NCBI GenBank assembly: GCA_016844745.1
Contig: JAERMQ010000038.1
Location: 1 to 64,000, forward strand
Direction of reading: 5' to 3'
Length of the DNA stretch: 64,000 bases
DNA from: Ignavibacteria bacterium
GTDB taxonomy: Bacteria > Bacteroidota > Ignavibacteria > Kapaibacteriales > UBA2268
The notes under the pieces were generated by a model. That model ran no database searches and was not told where the DNA came from. It saw only the letters and a program-made list of their open reading frames with translations. Within the stretch, counting starts at the first letter, position 1. Each line of letters opens with the position of its first letter. The position numbers were made by a program, and so were the translations under genes. Below, in pieces: positions 11,901-21,306 of the stretch.

Positions 11901-14181
11901 TGAATTCAACACACTTTTTGCATCTTATTTCGAAAGTCCTTCTGCACCTCACTTTACTTCGTATAATTATTCGGGTTCGGAAGCTTATCCGCTATATGCT
12001 CACATTTATCAGGTAAGCAACCAAACACATGGTGAAGCATTTGATTTAACCGTTAATATTGAAGATAGAGCCGCCAGTTCTGCTATGTGGACTGGAACTG
12101 TTACAGTTACCGGCAATAATGTCACTGTAACCAACGGGTCATTTGCATTTAATAACCTTTCGGAAATAGTGCAAAGCGTTACTCTTAATAACGTTAATGG
12201 TACTACCAATGTAGTTCTGACTCCTGCCGGTACCGGATTGCTCAGCCGTCCGAGTAATGCTTTCAACTTATTCGGAGCCAAACCTACAGTACAGGCATCG
12301 AATATTAAATTCACAAATACTGCTATGACAAACGAAAGCCTAACATTCTCATGGACTAACGGTGACGGTAATAATGCATTAGTTTTGGTTCGATTGAGTG
12401 ATGCGATTAGCTTTACACCTTCACAGGGAGTGGGTTATGGTACTTCAACGAATACATTTACCAATGGAGGTTCAGTAGCATTTTCCGACGGTGCTGATGT
12501 TGGAACGGTTTCCAATCAAAAAGCATTCGTCTATAATAGTAAATCTAGTACAGCCGGCGGTACATTAAGCCTTAATTTAACAGGTGTTACAGCATCTACT
12601 AATGTATGGGTTGAAGTTCTGGAATACAATGGTGTAAGCGGAGCAGAGTCATACAAGACAAACGTTCTTGTTTCACACAAGAATCCTAATACACCAAAAT
12701 GGATTGATATACAAAATATCAGTAACCCTGAATCGAATCAGTCATTCAGTGTCAATGTTGGATTACGCAACCGTGCGAATGCAGTAGTAACAGCCTCTTC
12801 ACTCGGTTACACTCCATCAGTAACATTGAGCTATACAACAGGATATGGATGCCAGGGCCAATCACCTGCACCGACAGGTTTCACAGGAGGTTCAATGGGT
12901 TCGATAACAGGGACATATATGCCGTTTACCGGTGTCAATTGGACATTCTCTGATGCAAACTGCGGATGTACATTCAGCAAGGTACAATTGCAGGCTGTGG
13001 ATTCCGAAGGTTATTTATTCACCGATGAATCCAATATGTTCAATATTCTCAATCATGAGACGAAACCGAACAGAATCAGGAATCTTACATTGGTAATACT
13101 CCCAACAGGCTCCGGAGCTTGTGGTACTTATTGCACAGGTAAAAAAGGTATCAGAACCCTTTGGCAATACAATCCAAGTTCATCGACAGCATACAAAATC
13201 GTAACTGCCAAGCAAGGATTAAATGCGACAATGGGCTTACCTGCTCAGGGAGAATATTTCAATATTGGTAACAGCCAGGCGCCTTCGAATTCATCGAGCG
13301 GAAACTTTGCCAATCCGTCTTCGAGCTATACTGCTGCAGATGCAAATACAAAGGTTCTGGCTAATGTAACAAGCGCTACAATAACTGGAGTAACAGCTTC
13401 AAGAAGCGTTGATATGACCGGATTTACACCTCTTACTACATACAGGATAATGATGGTTACTTATGTTGGCAGGGGATATGCTGCAAAATATACAACCGAC
13501 ACAGCATTTACAAGTATTAACAATCCGATGAATATCTCGACCGGCAGCCCGAAATCGTCAACAGACCTTGTATATGCCGAATTGGAAGATATGAGCGGAA
13601 AATCATTCGGAAATAAAGTTTATCTTGACTTTAAAACTAAAATTGAAAAGAGTGTTATTGGATTTAATATTTATCGCGCAGAAGCTAATACTGCCCAGGA
13701 ATCCGACTATGTAAAAGTTGGAAGCTATATGTCAAATTCCGGACTTATTGCGGCTAACAATCCCGATGGAGCCAGATACAGCTTTATCGATGCTGACCCG
13801 ACATTGGTTTCAGGAAAAGACTACATATACAAACTCGAGTATTATGGCGCTGATGGCGAGACCGATATACTTGCTTATCACATTATTACGATTCTGACAA
13901 CATCCGATGCTAATGCTTCGATGTTCGTTTCGGAAATTTCACCGAATCCAGCCGAAACGAATATTTCGTTCAAGGTAGAATTGGCTAATAAGGAAAATCT
14001 CACTGTAGAAATCAGGGATTTGACCGGTAGCCTTATCTCCGCTCCGATTGCAGGACGTTCTTATGAAGGCGGCTCCCATAGGTTCGATATACCTTTGAAA
14101 GAGCTAACTTCTGGAACATACCTGCTAACCGTTTCAAATGGTATGGAAGCAGTGCAGCAGAAGTTTGTCGTCGTGAAATAA
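5998..14181 (+). CDS. Giant T9SS cargo: beta-helix, FN3/Ig modules, embedded beta-propeller, sorting domain
   Basis: This 2727-residue protein starts with a clear signal peptide (MKRNYVSK, hydrophobic core, cleavage near 'AYSAQ'). Residues ~25-370 look like a right-handed parallel beta-helix of the DUF1565/pectate-lyase-like kind ('DDANSGTISTSPLRTIGEA', many 'I.NN' turns, 'NYWGTC'). Several FN3 domains follow (~375-460, 595-680, 685-770, 777 onward, 1156-1245), then Ig/PKD-like modules. Residues ~803-1081 form an NHL-like beta-propeller ('GIVVDASGNLYLTD', 'SLAVDGNGNLYA') set inside one FN3 domain. A final FN3-like domain ('SVIGFNIYRAE') comes before the T9SS type A sorting domain (~2643-2727, 'VSEISPNPAETNISF' to 'QKFVVVK'). 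Translation signal: GAGG before the ATG. Inferred role: cell-surface or released adhesin, possibly carbohydrate-binding; no hydrolase active site is recognised. Confidence 0.9.
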   Translation: MKRNYVSKIFLILIAFAISLSTAYSAQWYVSTTGDDANSGTISTSPLRTIGEAVSRATASSTINIASGFYDEYLALNKSLFIAGTNATTNAIYISNNAMLTSGSGGLWADYVTVASGSKIQDGINLVVSGGTMDVAAGTFYENLTINKNFIFNGSVSGNTPTTILSGEWSESQLFAPAIKIMSNTVTDLTIENLEITDFMATNSTTPQAGILLEDGNHHINLNNLFIHIIDNPSPTVNKGYGVYIGANSYVSIENSKITNNKEANIFIENTAGSDNYPSNLSIINNEINGRKKGIVFASTGMSDDAGMINTSTISGNKITGYTSSSFAITNPTSTKLNVKRNYWGTCNLFTIDGMMSSIDIDYIPFWLDANKTNLSADSPTTEARNIVFTSASDTEIRLRWVNGNGSGRYVYYGPSNSISSATLGYDGTGNTAVIGGLQPATDYWFWIIEYNTFSCNEVPYQVSNPVGQTISTYNPRMKTTRPNISMAILGESQLISGNFTKEVCNGFPFNLYLVMKAGSAQGSVATFNYGGMNTSVGSSNWSATSPSTATYTVNANAASNVSLVTAYDAMGRSCVISQPNVTHSITLKFPPNAPTLSAPGAPACSTFVANWVDVSNENYYTVEVATSSTFGATTVSSGTVTSNTVNKEISGLNQGTKYWYHVIATNECGFNTSSSGTVTTLGGPIAAPLNLNGTAGCTSVSLTWSAATGATSYQVIGSPNSDLSNPTATHTITSTSDVFSSLSGGTDYYFAVRGANQCGSVGTWTSTYHLATLPTTPNTPTALMATNVSCYNFTATWTPAVFIEGGSPGSSSYTSSNTWTSPQVNGPSIITTIGNYVYLLNGNIVQVYTSNGVNAGTISFTGINTPMSIIGTPGNLYIGDWGGSIHSFTGSGANFTQGGFFGVGGQALTIGMDGYLYSFNNTTVNKYNLSNTSQTFANFPFDAFELSTPAGIVVDASGNLYLTDEAGFLYKYNPSNTTPVYSNSTTFGSEEFSAPRGIVFNGEGDLLIADSEFASNRIKKFTTSGSFVDTLNWSSIGGHFMLSPNSLAVDGNGNLYAQVDDNVFFIQKFTLTTTGTVGGTNKTPSAYNVQVASNPTFANVVFTGSTSNNSTNYLNVATGIEPGLTYYYRVTASNSCGTSSFSNSITVNSIALPVAPTSATASNATCTTINLGWASVSGATGYKVAKYVGTTAPTLTYSDVGTSTTFQFTGLAGGTTYTYVIAAYSACNSSATLYASTLTGSMSTLAIPSAAGTITGQTHICNNNSATFSVPPIANATSYVWSLDGTSITTSSSNTVTVTFAPPSTSYSTVSVYGSNMCGTGTPSSLVVYVYKGLTGNITPATIPAYCANDVINPTLTSTSPLDANFTLSYQWMSSSSFNGVYIPVNTASTRSLSPVITAPGLYYYKLIVTVSDASKALCSATTSSYVCIVVNPIPDVVTHQYYSTCQYSPFSASVSFNTPYNANDYSYMWSFTGLTPGTGMNGDYVAGTFPSNPDRIPVSQWNSVGEKMFKCVVTNNTTQCSNTVTFHVYVTEKPVVTISHDVMNEENSTTVTLCNDITLTASHNMPTSASFTYFWTLNGNSIDNNSAVLVVPSSSTTSFGLYEVTVVERDEHNSTGCSSDISNGIYIRQPLTPNQPALSITHKGSHNFTIDVTNKSEESVTGYDIYISDNNAFANADIYLNVPKLQIPMEFSELGGENMLPGTAYFVKFVPFNGCTSMSDYTSTLTLTTFSPTYTFAETIPFDGYNFGIVIKGQVSSTSQTFHFSATQIPEGEFFDISPAYGIRIRYNGTNYDYNVNSPENTVPLTLTAGSSNTIGAIFEVFFAPPEADYYSWSAGVFYSELWTIGQPEPTFITVNGIGLLEPPTTQAGPIAFTKDANGAFEFNWGAGNGNGRIVAMSINNSLTWTPSAATSYSDPRVGGVTQWNPSSGNDFMVVAASASYSNNNTMNSVTVTNVPDGATIFVKVFEFNTLFASYFESPSAPHFTSYNYSGSEAYPLYAHIYQVSNQTHGEAFDLTVNIEDRAASSAMWTGTVTVTGNNVTVTNGSFAFNNLSEIVQSVTLNNVNGTTNVVLTPAGTGLLSRPSNAFNLFGAKPTVQASNIKFTNTAMTNESLTFSWTNGDGNNALVLVRLSDAISFTPSQGVGYGTSTNTFTNGGSVAFSDGADVGTVSNQKAFVYNSKSSTAGGTLSLNLTGVTASTNVWVEVLEYNGVSGAESYKTNVLVSHKNPNTPKWIDIQNISNPESNQSFSVNVGLRNRANAVVTASSLGYTPSVTLSYTTGYGCQGQSPAPTGFTGGSMGSITGTYMPFTGVNWTFSDANCGCTFSKVQLQAVDSEGYLFTDESNMFNILNHETKPNRIRNLTLVILPTGSGACGTYCTGKKGIRTLWQYNPSSSTAYKIVTAKQGLNATMGLPAQGEYFNIGNSQAPSNSSSGNFANPSSSYTAADANTKVLANVTSATITGVTASRSVDMTGFTPLTTYRIMMVTYVGRGYAAKYTTDTAFTSINNPMNISTGSPKSSTDLVYAELEDMSGKSFGNKVYLDFKTKIEKSVIGFNIYRAEANTAQESDYVKVGSYMSNSGLIAANNPDGARYSFIDADPTLVSGKDYIYKLEYYGADGETDILAYHIITILTTSDANASMFVSEISPNPAETNISFKVELANKENLTVEIRDLTGSLISAPIAGRSYEGGSHRFDIPLKELTSGTYLLTVSNGMEAVQQKFVVVK

Positions 14182-14192
14182 TATAATAAATA

Positions 14193-14226
14193 AACAAAAG
14201 GCGGGCTTTATAGCTCGCCTTTTGTT
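14193..14226 (+). terminator. Rho-independent terminator after second T9SS cargo gene
   Basis: AACAAAAGGCGgGC pairs with GCtCGCCTTTTGTT around a short loop, 11 bases after the stop codon. The downstream T run is interrupted (TTATTTT). The A-rich left arm would make it work in both orientations. Confidence 0.85.
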
Positions 14227-14541
14227 ATTTTAATTGAATCTTTGGTTTTGAAAAATTGTAAAAATGTAATTTTTCTTCAAAATCTTTTAGACCAACCAAA
14301 TGGGGTTACAAAATTTATTGAAAAATTCCAAACCATTGATGATAATTGATTATCAATTACTTATATTTGCAATTTAAAATAGTTATGAATGATTAAAAAA
14401 TAATAATAATATAATGTAATATTTGAGAACAATTGGCGCGCTTTTTGATAATTTCACTTTCGGGAGGTTAGAGAATAAGCAATTAATTGTAAGAAAAGTT
14501 TTTTTATTTTTGAAATATTTTTTTTAAATTGTGCTAATAAT

Positions 14542-14572
14542 TTTGGTTAGAATGTATTTTTTATTATATTTG
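14542..14572 (+). promoter_or_regulatory. Bacteroidota-type promoter candidate for third T9SS cargo gene
   Basis: TTTG at 14542-14545, a 19-base spacer and TATATTTG at 14565-14572 match the -33/-7 consensus (TTTG, TAnnTTTG) of the Bacteroidota primary sigma factor. It predicts transcription starting near 14579. Confidence 0.5.
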
Positions 14573-14762
14573 ATATTGTTAATTTATGCTAAAGCATAGA
14601 TTTAATTAGTATAAATAAAAATTTATAAATTATGGTTCTTAGGAATAAACTGATAACTCAAGACATACCAATTAGTTATAATCACTTAAACTGTTTTCTA
14701 TCTTTGAAAAATAACAAAAGAAATAAATATTATAATTTTCAAACTTTTATAGGAGTATAATC

Positions 14763-17700
14763 ATGAAGCATTTGTTAAAATATTTAACCTTGCTTTTGAC
14801 AATCCTTATCGTTTCTGTTCCACTTCAAGCGACAACCTTTTATGTCGATAAGCAAAATGGAAACGATGTTAATCCTGGTACATTTGCTTTACCATGGAAA
14901 TCCCTTCAATATGCCATTGATAGAACCAATGCCGATGGTCATACGATTAATCTTAAAAATGGAGGAACTTTTCAGGATAGTTCTTTTGTAATCGGCAATG
15001 GTCATAGTAACCTTATAATTAATGGAACTTTTGGTGGAAACCAAGTGATCATGGATGGAGGAGGTTCATCATCAACTCTGACAGCTTTCACAATTTCCGG
15101 TTCAGCCGGTGTGAATATTAGGGGATTTAATATCAGAAATTACGGAAATGGAAAAGGTATCCGTATTTCGGGTGGAAATGGTTATCATATTTTATATTCT
15201 AATACCATCCAAAATTGTTACCATGGAATATATCTTGATGCAAATGATTTGGGTAGTATATCTGTTGGAAATGGCTCTACCAATATAAACACAATATCGA
15301 GTTCAACCTTTGGTATCTATTTTGTTGCTAATGCAAACACATCCTTCTATAATTCTTATATCAAAAGCAATATAATAGATGGATGTGGAACCGGCATTTA
15401 CATCCAGAATCATGCACCTAATCAGTATCAACTAAGAATTGGTAATTCTACCGGACCTACAATTCAAAATTATCTGTCAGCCGGTATTCATGTTGAGAAT
15501 TCAACAAATCCCGGCTCCAATCCTGCTCCTCTTGAAATCAAACGAACTAAATTCTCAGGTGGTGCAACAAATTCGAAAGCGATAAAAGTAACATCATCGA
15601 ACGGTACAATCACCAAAGTCAACGTTGGTGGAACCGGCTCATTCTTTAATAAATTTTATGATGGAAAAACAATTAGCATTGAATCAAATCCTGCTTCTAA
15701 TGTTAATGTTTCAGGTAATAGTTTTACTTACACATCTCCAACAAAACTTATCAGCAATACTGCGCCGGGAGGCGGAACTGTTAATGCTGTCGGTAATTGG
15801 TGGGGAACTTGTGATATAAGCGAAATTACATCAAACAGGGTAACCGGTTCATATAATATAGAACCTTTCTCGTTAGTTGACGGAAGCGATGGTTATACTT
15901 CTGTTTATCCGTCTAATTCATCTTCTTTTACATCAGTTACAACGAATTCAAATTCTGTTACATTAATTTTCCAGCAGAATGTAAGCAATACAAAACCTAA
16001 TTCAGGATGGATTTTGGTTCGTTATAGCGGTATGAATCCTGCAAATAATGATTATCCGGATGTCGGTAGAAGCTATTCAGTTGGAAATTTACTGAATACT
16101 ACATCAAGCGGAACAATTGTTACTATTGAAAATTGGATTACATCCTATCCTTATGAGTATATTGATGCAAATGCAGCTCCTGGTAACATATTTACATACA
16201 GGATATTCGAGTTTATGAAATATTCAAGCGGTTCAATAAGTTGCGGACAAGATTTTTATGCTTATAATCCGACCATCAATCAATGGAATACAGGAACGGT
16301 ACAAACGCCATCATCAGCATCAATTTCGCTCAGGGATTTCTCAAATTCTTCAGCAACTGTCTGCCAGAATGGTGATGTGAATTTTAATTGGCAGGTATTT
16401 AATAATACCAATCAAATTCCTGCCGGCGGCGGTTTTGATTTAGAAATTACTAAAGAAGGAAATCCGGGTTATTACGAATATTTTACTTTCCCAACAGCAG
16501 GATCTTATTCAACAAATTCGGAAACATTCTCTATTCCTGGAATTCCAAACTTTTCTACAACCGGTATATTTTATGTGAGAATGGCATCGCAAACTTGTTA
16601 CGATGGCAATAATAACACTTGTTTCGTAGATAATGCTAATATTATAACTTTGACAGTTCTTCCAGGCGCTGCTTTTGCTTTTGCTTCGACTTCCTGGACA
16701 CAATGCCAGAATACAACTTTCAATTTGTCTGAGGCTGGAGCTACCGTTACAAATTATAACGGTTCCTTAACCTTTACTGTTCCAAGCGGCACATTGACTT
16801 TAGACAGTCAATCAGGAACTTCTGTTACAGCCACTACCGTACCGACAAGCGGACCGACTTTCAGCTATACATCGACCGGACTACCGCAAAGTTTTACATT
16901 CAATATCATGGCTTTTTCGAACGCTTGCGGACAAACATCAACATCACAAAACATTACGCTTAATGTTGTTCCAAAAGCTAATCCTTCAATCTCTAATCCT
17001 TCGCCCGTCGCTGTTTGCGAAGGTGTGGCAAGTTCGGCTATGGCTACCGTTCAGACTACCTCCACGATTGCTTCGGGAACATGGACTGTTGTTCGTATTA
17101 ACGGCTCTGCAGCAACCGGAACAATAACAGCCGTTAATGGGACAGCTTTTACAAGCGTTAGTAATACCGAAAAAACATTTACCGGAACCCCGGCTTCCGG
17201 CACGACATCGATAACTTATGTTCCCAGCCCGACAGATGCTACAGCCGGATTCGTTGTATTTAAATTTATTGCTGCTAATGGAGGAAATTGCACGGGTACA
17301 CAATCTGTATCCTCAACATTAACCGTTTATCCTCAGCCCGGTAACGGAACAAATCTAACAATCAATACGACTCAAAATACAATTTGTCAATATGAAACAA
17401 CAACGGTTTTTGCAACAGCATATACCGGAAATACCTATACATTCTTCCGCAGCATCAATGGAGGAGCGTGGAGCCAGATACAATCCGGCTCTGCAACATT
17501 TGTTACGGTTGACCCGACTGCTTTAATCCTTACAAGCGGAACAATAAATTATATGATTGGTTATACTAATTCCAATGGTTGTTCTAATACTACAACTTCT
17601 TTGAATATTTATGTAAATCCGAGACCAACCAATTTAGCCTTAACATTTGGGGCAGGAAATACTGCTTCAATTTGCGAAAACGCAACTCAGCAAATCAATT

Positions 17701-20700
17701 CGGTACTTGATGCCGGGGTAACCAACACTTGGTATGAAAGTACAAACAATGGAACATCGTGGAATGCAATTGCTCCTCAGCCGAGCGGTTCCTTTACCGT
17801 TATTTCCAATAAATCTGCTGACGGATTTCCAAGTGTGACATTTACTTACAGGCTTATTAAAACCAATAACACGACAGGATGTACGACTACTGCCGCGCCT
17901 TCGGAATATTTCTATTTGAAAGTGAATCATAATCCATCAGCAACACTCACAACAACAATGGGGCTTACAACAATTTGCGAAGCTACAACAACTTCATTTT
18001 CCATTCCAGTTGACCCATTATTATCAAATCCTGCAACTACTCAATACACCTTATGGCATAATGGTCATTCTCACGGAACAGTTTTCGGAGGTGGAAACCC
18101 GAATGTGTTCATAATACCTCCTACACAAAGCGAACAGAATACAACCGGTTCCGGTACTTATTCTATTGCTGTTGCAGATGGTACAACTGGTTGTTCACGA
18201 ACATATACTCATCCAGTTGCTTTAACCGTATTTCCATTACCACAAGCAAGCAATGTTACTCTTACGGCTAATGGTAATACAACTTTTTGTGATTATGATG
18301 GGCAGCAGGTGATATTAACACCTCAATCTGCTTATCAACAGAATATTTATACATGGATTTTAACTACCACATCTGCCACAACATCTGTCGGAGGTACGGT
18401 AGTTGCTACCAATGCATCTGCTTCTTATACTGTTAGCAATCCTAATCAATCCGGAAGATATTGGATTACAGTTGGTAATCCGGATTTACCAACGTGTACA
18501 GCTTCAACTACATTTGGTCAACATATTGATGTTTTAGTTAATCCACTACCCAGCGCTACCTTTTCGGCAAGTTCGGCTACTATCTGCCCGACTTTCACAG
18601 TATCTTTGGCATTGGTTCCTGACCAAATTATCATTCCTTACACCTATACCTGGAATTATAACTTTAACGGAGGCGCCTTCTCATCAACTACATTTTCAAC
18701 AACGAATTTGCTCACTGGCTTCCAGTTAATGAACCCAGGTACTTATCAGTTCTATGCTATTGTTTCAACACCTTCTTCCTGTACATGGGCAACTACTATG
18801 GCAACCGTCACAGTACGACCATTTGTTGCCGTTGATAATATAAGAAACATAAATGGTGGTACTTCTTTATCAATGAAGGGCAGTGACCCATACATGATTA
18901 TTGGAAACGTCGGCGGTTCGGCAACTTCAGGTTCCTTCTCGATTATCGATGGAGATGGTCACTTCCAGACATCGTCTGCCCCTGCTTCTACAGTAACGAT
19001 GGCAACAGCTACATTTGCTGCCCCATCCGGTACTTTCTGGTATCATCCCGGACCAACGGACATTAATCCAAGAGAATATGCAATAATAAAATTGGAAGCA
19101 TTCTCTTCTGCCGGCTGCACAAGTACATGGACAAGCTCTACAATCAGTATTGTACCGAGTCCAACCCGTCAGGCAAGAGATATTAAATTCACGAGTGAAA
19201 ACACATCTCAAACAACTGTTACATACACTTTACTTAGCGGCAACGGAAATAAAACATTAGTGTTACTTAAACCAAATGTTCCAATTATTTATAACTTTGA
19301 CAATAATAACGATTATGTTAAAGCCGGTGCCAGTACATTTTTGGACCTTGATGGTGGTTTGATTACAGTTCTTTTAGGTGACAATAACCAAACACCGAGA
19401 AACAGATGGTCACAAGACGGCACTTTACTTACTGGAGCTGTCGGTGGGCTTGATCCAACAACGAAATATTTTGTGCGTGCTTATGAATACAATGTTAGCG
19501 GACCTACAACCGTATTCCTTAATGATGACGGCAGAACCAGCACTACGATTACTCATAACCAACGCGAAATAACCAGACTTGCTTTTGCCGGAAGTATTTC
19601 CTCGCCGCAAGTCGATTGGACAACCTTCACCAGCTTTAGTGTTAACTGGGTTGACCGTGCAGGCAATTTGAGAAATAATGGCGACATTATAGTTTCATCA
19701 AATACATTTAACTTTAATGAAGCAATCCCAATGACTATTAATCACGGATTAGCGCCATCGAGCTGCACAGAAACAGCTATCTATGACCTTGCCAGCAATA
19801 CACTGACAACTACGACATCTTCGGCTGTAGGTGTATTCGCTAACTTCAAATGGGGAGTTAATCCATACCATGATGGTTGCGGTGCAGGATATGCTCAATT
19901 ACGAGCACTTTCCGACGGTATTATTACCGGTCAAAGTTCTACATTTGCATTAAAAGCAATGGAGGGCGAATATGTACGCGGACTTAGAATTACAACTCCG
20001 ACATGTTCAACTGCCACTGTTAAATGGTCAATAAATGATTTATACAATACTCCCATTGTTATGAACGCAGGAAGGTTCGTATTTGACAATTCCGGTAATC
20101 CTACACCCTGTTCACCGTTTGCAGCAGGTACTTGCGAATGGTTCGGTCCGAGAAAAATTGTCCTTGCAAGAGTTAACACTCCTCCGACTATTCCACTTGA
20201 CGGAAAATATTATTATGCTGCTGCCGGTAATAGCCAATATGGACAAGGTAGGGATATTGGTTTTGATAATCCAAATGGATTACGTACTTACTCCTATGTT
20301 ATAGCAGCAGAATATAACGGCGACGGTGGTCTATGCACAAATTGCAACACTTCTAATAATGTTTCAATTACGGGCTTGGCACCGAGATATACTTATTACG
20401 TCAGAGTATTTGGATATCGTGGTGGTCCGGCTGCAGGAACAAGTCCTACTTCAACAATCGGTGTAACCGGTAATACAAATTATCATTCGGTTGGTAGCTG
20501 GCAAAGTTTCCGCGCTCCAAGCTGCCGTGAAGCAACAGACGCCGTTTATCTTGAATTCTCCAACATGGAAGCTTATTCCTTCGATAAATCGGTATTCACA
20601 CAGTGGGAAACCAGATTTGAAAGAGGTATCATCGGATTTAATCTTTATAGAGCTGATGCCGATAACGAAGATATCGAAAATTCATTTGTTAAAGTCGGCA

Positions 20701-21161
20701 GCTATATGTCGAACAATGAATTAATTGCCGGCAATAACTTCTCAGGAAGTCAATACTCATTTACCGATAAAGATGTTTCGCTTCAGGTTGGTAAATCTTA
20801 TGTTTATAAACTTACATTCGTTGGTGCAGACGGAGAAGAAGATTACATCGATGAGCAGGTTGTTAAGGTTCTCAGTATGCCGAATACCGGAGGAGCATTA
20901 TTGGTATCCGAGATTACTCCTAATCCTGCAACTAATGAAATCAGCTTCACAATTGATTTACCGAAGCAAAAAACCATTACTATCGAAATAGTAGATGTTT
21001 CAGGTAAAACAGTTGCAATGCCTTACAACAACAGCTTATTTAATGCCGGAACAAACGGTATAAAAATAAATCTCAGCAATGAACTTCCATCAGGAATGTA
21101 TATGTTGAATATTACATCCGAAACAGAAGCCGCTTTGCAGAAATTTGTGATTGTTAAGTAA
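14763..21161 (+). CDS. Giant T9SS cargo: beta-helix plus Ig/FN3 modules and sorting domain
   Basis: This 2132-residue protein has a signal peptide (MKHLLKYLTLLLTILIV, cleavage near 'LQATTF'), then a parallel beta-helix at ~25-370 that begins like its upstream paralogue ('VDKQNGNDVNPGTFALPWK', 'NWWGTCDIS'). The middle is a chain of Ig/PKD-like domains, each opening with a 'CE' or 'CQ' motif, and rich in Thr and Ser. Near the end come the shared FN3-like domain ('GIIGFNLYRADADNED') and the T9SS type A sorting domain (~2048-2132, 'VSEITPNPATNEISF' to 'QKFVIVK'). The start is supported by AGGAG (in ATAGGAGTATAATC) before the ATG. Inferred role: surface-displayed or released structural/adhesive protein secreted by T9SS. 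No enzymatic signature was found. Confidence 0.9.
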   Translation: MKHLLKYLTLLLTILIVSVPLQATTFYVDKQNGNDVNPGTFALPWKSLQYAIDRTNADGHTINLKNGGTFQDSSFVIGNGHSNLIINGTFGGNQVIMDGGGSSSTLTAFTISGSAGVNIRGFNIRNYGNGKGIRISGGNGYHILYSNTIQNCYHGIYLDANDLGSISVGNGSTNINTISSSTFGIYFVANANTSFYNSYIKSNIIDGCGTGIYIQNHAPNQYQLRIGNSTGPTIQNYLSAGIHVENSTNPGSNPAPLEIKRTKFSGGATNSKAIKVTSSNGTITKVNVGGTGSFFNKFYDGKTISIESNPASNVNVSGNSFTYTSPTKLISNTAPGGGTVNAVGNWWGTCDISEITSNRVTGSYNIEPFSLVDGSDGYTSVYPSNSSSFTSVTTNSNSVTLIFQQNVSNTKPNSGWILVRYSGMNPANNDYPDVGRSYSVGNLLNTTSSGTIVTIENWITSYPYEYIDANAAPGNIFTYRIFEFMKYSSGSISCGQDFYAYNPTINQWNTGTVQTPSSASISLRDFSNSSATVCQNGDVNFNWQVFNNTNQIPAGGGFDLEITKEGNPGYYEYFTFPTAGSYSTNSETFSIPGIPNFSTTGIFYVRMASQTCYDGNNNTCFVDNANIITLTVLPGAAFAFASTSWTQCQNTTFNLSEAGATVTNYNGSLTFTVPSGTLTLDSQSGTSVTATTVPTSGPTFSYTSTGLPQSFTFNIMAFSNACGQTSTSQNITLNVVPKANPSISNPSPVAVCEGVASSAMATVQTTSTIASGTWTVVRINGSAATGTITAVNGTAFTSVSNTEKTFTGTPASGTTSITYVPSPTDATAGFVVFKFIAANGGNCTGTQSVSSTLTVYPQPGNGTNLTINTTQNTICQYETTTVFATAYTGNTYTFFRSINGGAWSQIQSGSATFVTVDPTALILTSGTINYMIGYTNSNGCSNTTTSLNIYVNPRPTNLALTFGAGNTASICENATQQINSVLDAGVTNTWYESTNNGTSWNAIAPQPSGSFTVISNKSADGFPSVTFTYRLIKTNNTTGCTTTAAPSEYFYLKVNHNPSATLTTTMGLTTICEATTTSFSIPVDPLLSNPATTQYTLWHNGHSHGTVFGGGNPNVFIIPPTQSEQNTTGSGTYSIAVADGTTGCSRTYTHPVALTVFPLPQASNVTLTANGNTTFCDYDGQQVILTPQSAYQQNIYTWILTTTSATTSVGGTVVATNASASYTVSNPNQSGRYWITVGNPDLPTCTASTTFGQHIDVLVNPLPSATFSASSATICPTFTVSLALVPDQIIIPYTYTWNYNFNGGAFSSTTFSTTNLLTGFQLMNPGTYQFYAIVSTPSSCTWATTMATVTVRPFVAVDNIRNINGGTSLSMKGSDPYMIIGNVGGSATSGSFSIIDGDGHFQTSSAPASTVTMATATFAAPSGTFWYHPGPTDINPREYAIIKLEAFSSAGCTSTWTSSTISIVPSPTRQARDIKFTSENTSQTTVTYTLLSGNGNKTLVLLKPNVPIIYNFDNNNDYVKAGASTFLDLDGGLITVLLGDNNQTPRNRWSQDGTLLTGAVGGLDPTTKYFVRAYEYNVSGPTTVFLNDDGRTSTTITHNQREITRLAFAGSISSPQVDWTTFTSFSVNWVDRAGNLRNNGDIIVSSNTFNFNEAIPMTINHGLAPSSCTETAIYDLASNTLTTTTSSAVGVFANFKWGVNPYHDGCGAGYAQLRALSDGIITGQSSTFALKAMEGEYVRGLRITTPTCSTATVKWSINDLYNTPIVMNAGRFVFDNSGNPTPCSPFAAGTCEWFGPRKIVLARVNTPPTIPLDGKYYYAAAGNSQYGQGRDIGFDNPNGLRTYSYVIAAEYNGDGGLCTNCNTSNNVSITGLAPRYTYYVRVFGYRGGPAAGTSPTSTIGVTGNTNYHSVGSWQSFRAPSCREATDAVYLEFSNMEAYSFDKSVFTQWETRFERGIIGFNLYRADADNEDIENSFVKVGSYMSNNELIAGNNFSGSQYSFTDKDVSLQVGKSYVYKLTFVGADGEEDYIDEQVVKVLSMPNTGGALLVSEITPNPATNEISFTIDLPKQKTITIEIVDVSGKTVAMPYNNSLFNAGTNGIKINLSNELPSGMYMLNITSETEAALQKFVIVK

Positions 21162-21181
21162 ACCAATCAAATAATTAAAAT

Positions 21182-21219
21182 ATCGGCGGATGCGTTATGT
21201 GTATCCGCCGATTTTTTTT
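21182..21219 (+). terminator. Rho-independent terminator after third T9SS cargo gene
   Basis: Perfect 10-bp stem ATCGGCGGAT/ATCCGCCGAT with an 11-base loop and eight T, 21 bases after the stop. Confidence 0.92.
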
Positions 21220-21306
21220 ATTCAAAGGTTAAAAAATGTTTAATCTTTAAGAATTTTTTTTTAATTTTCCAGTTCTTTAAAATGTATTTTTATTAAGGTT
21301 TATATA

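Larger units (their letters stand above)
14182..14762. other. Intergenic region, AT-rich, with terminator and promoter candidate
   Basis: These 581 bases separate two giant cargo genes. Apart from the terminator (14193-14226) and the promoter candidate (14542-14572) I see nothing coding. About 190 bases between the putative promoter and the ATG would be a long 5' untranslated leader with no riboswitch I recognise. Confidence 0.5.
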
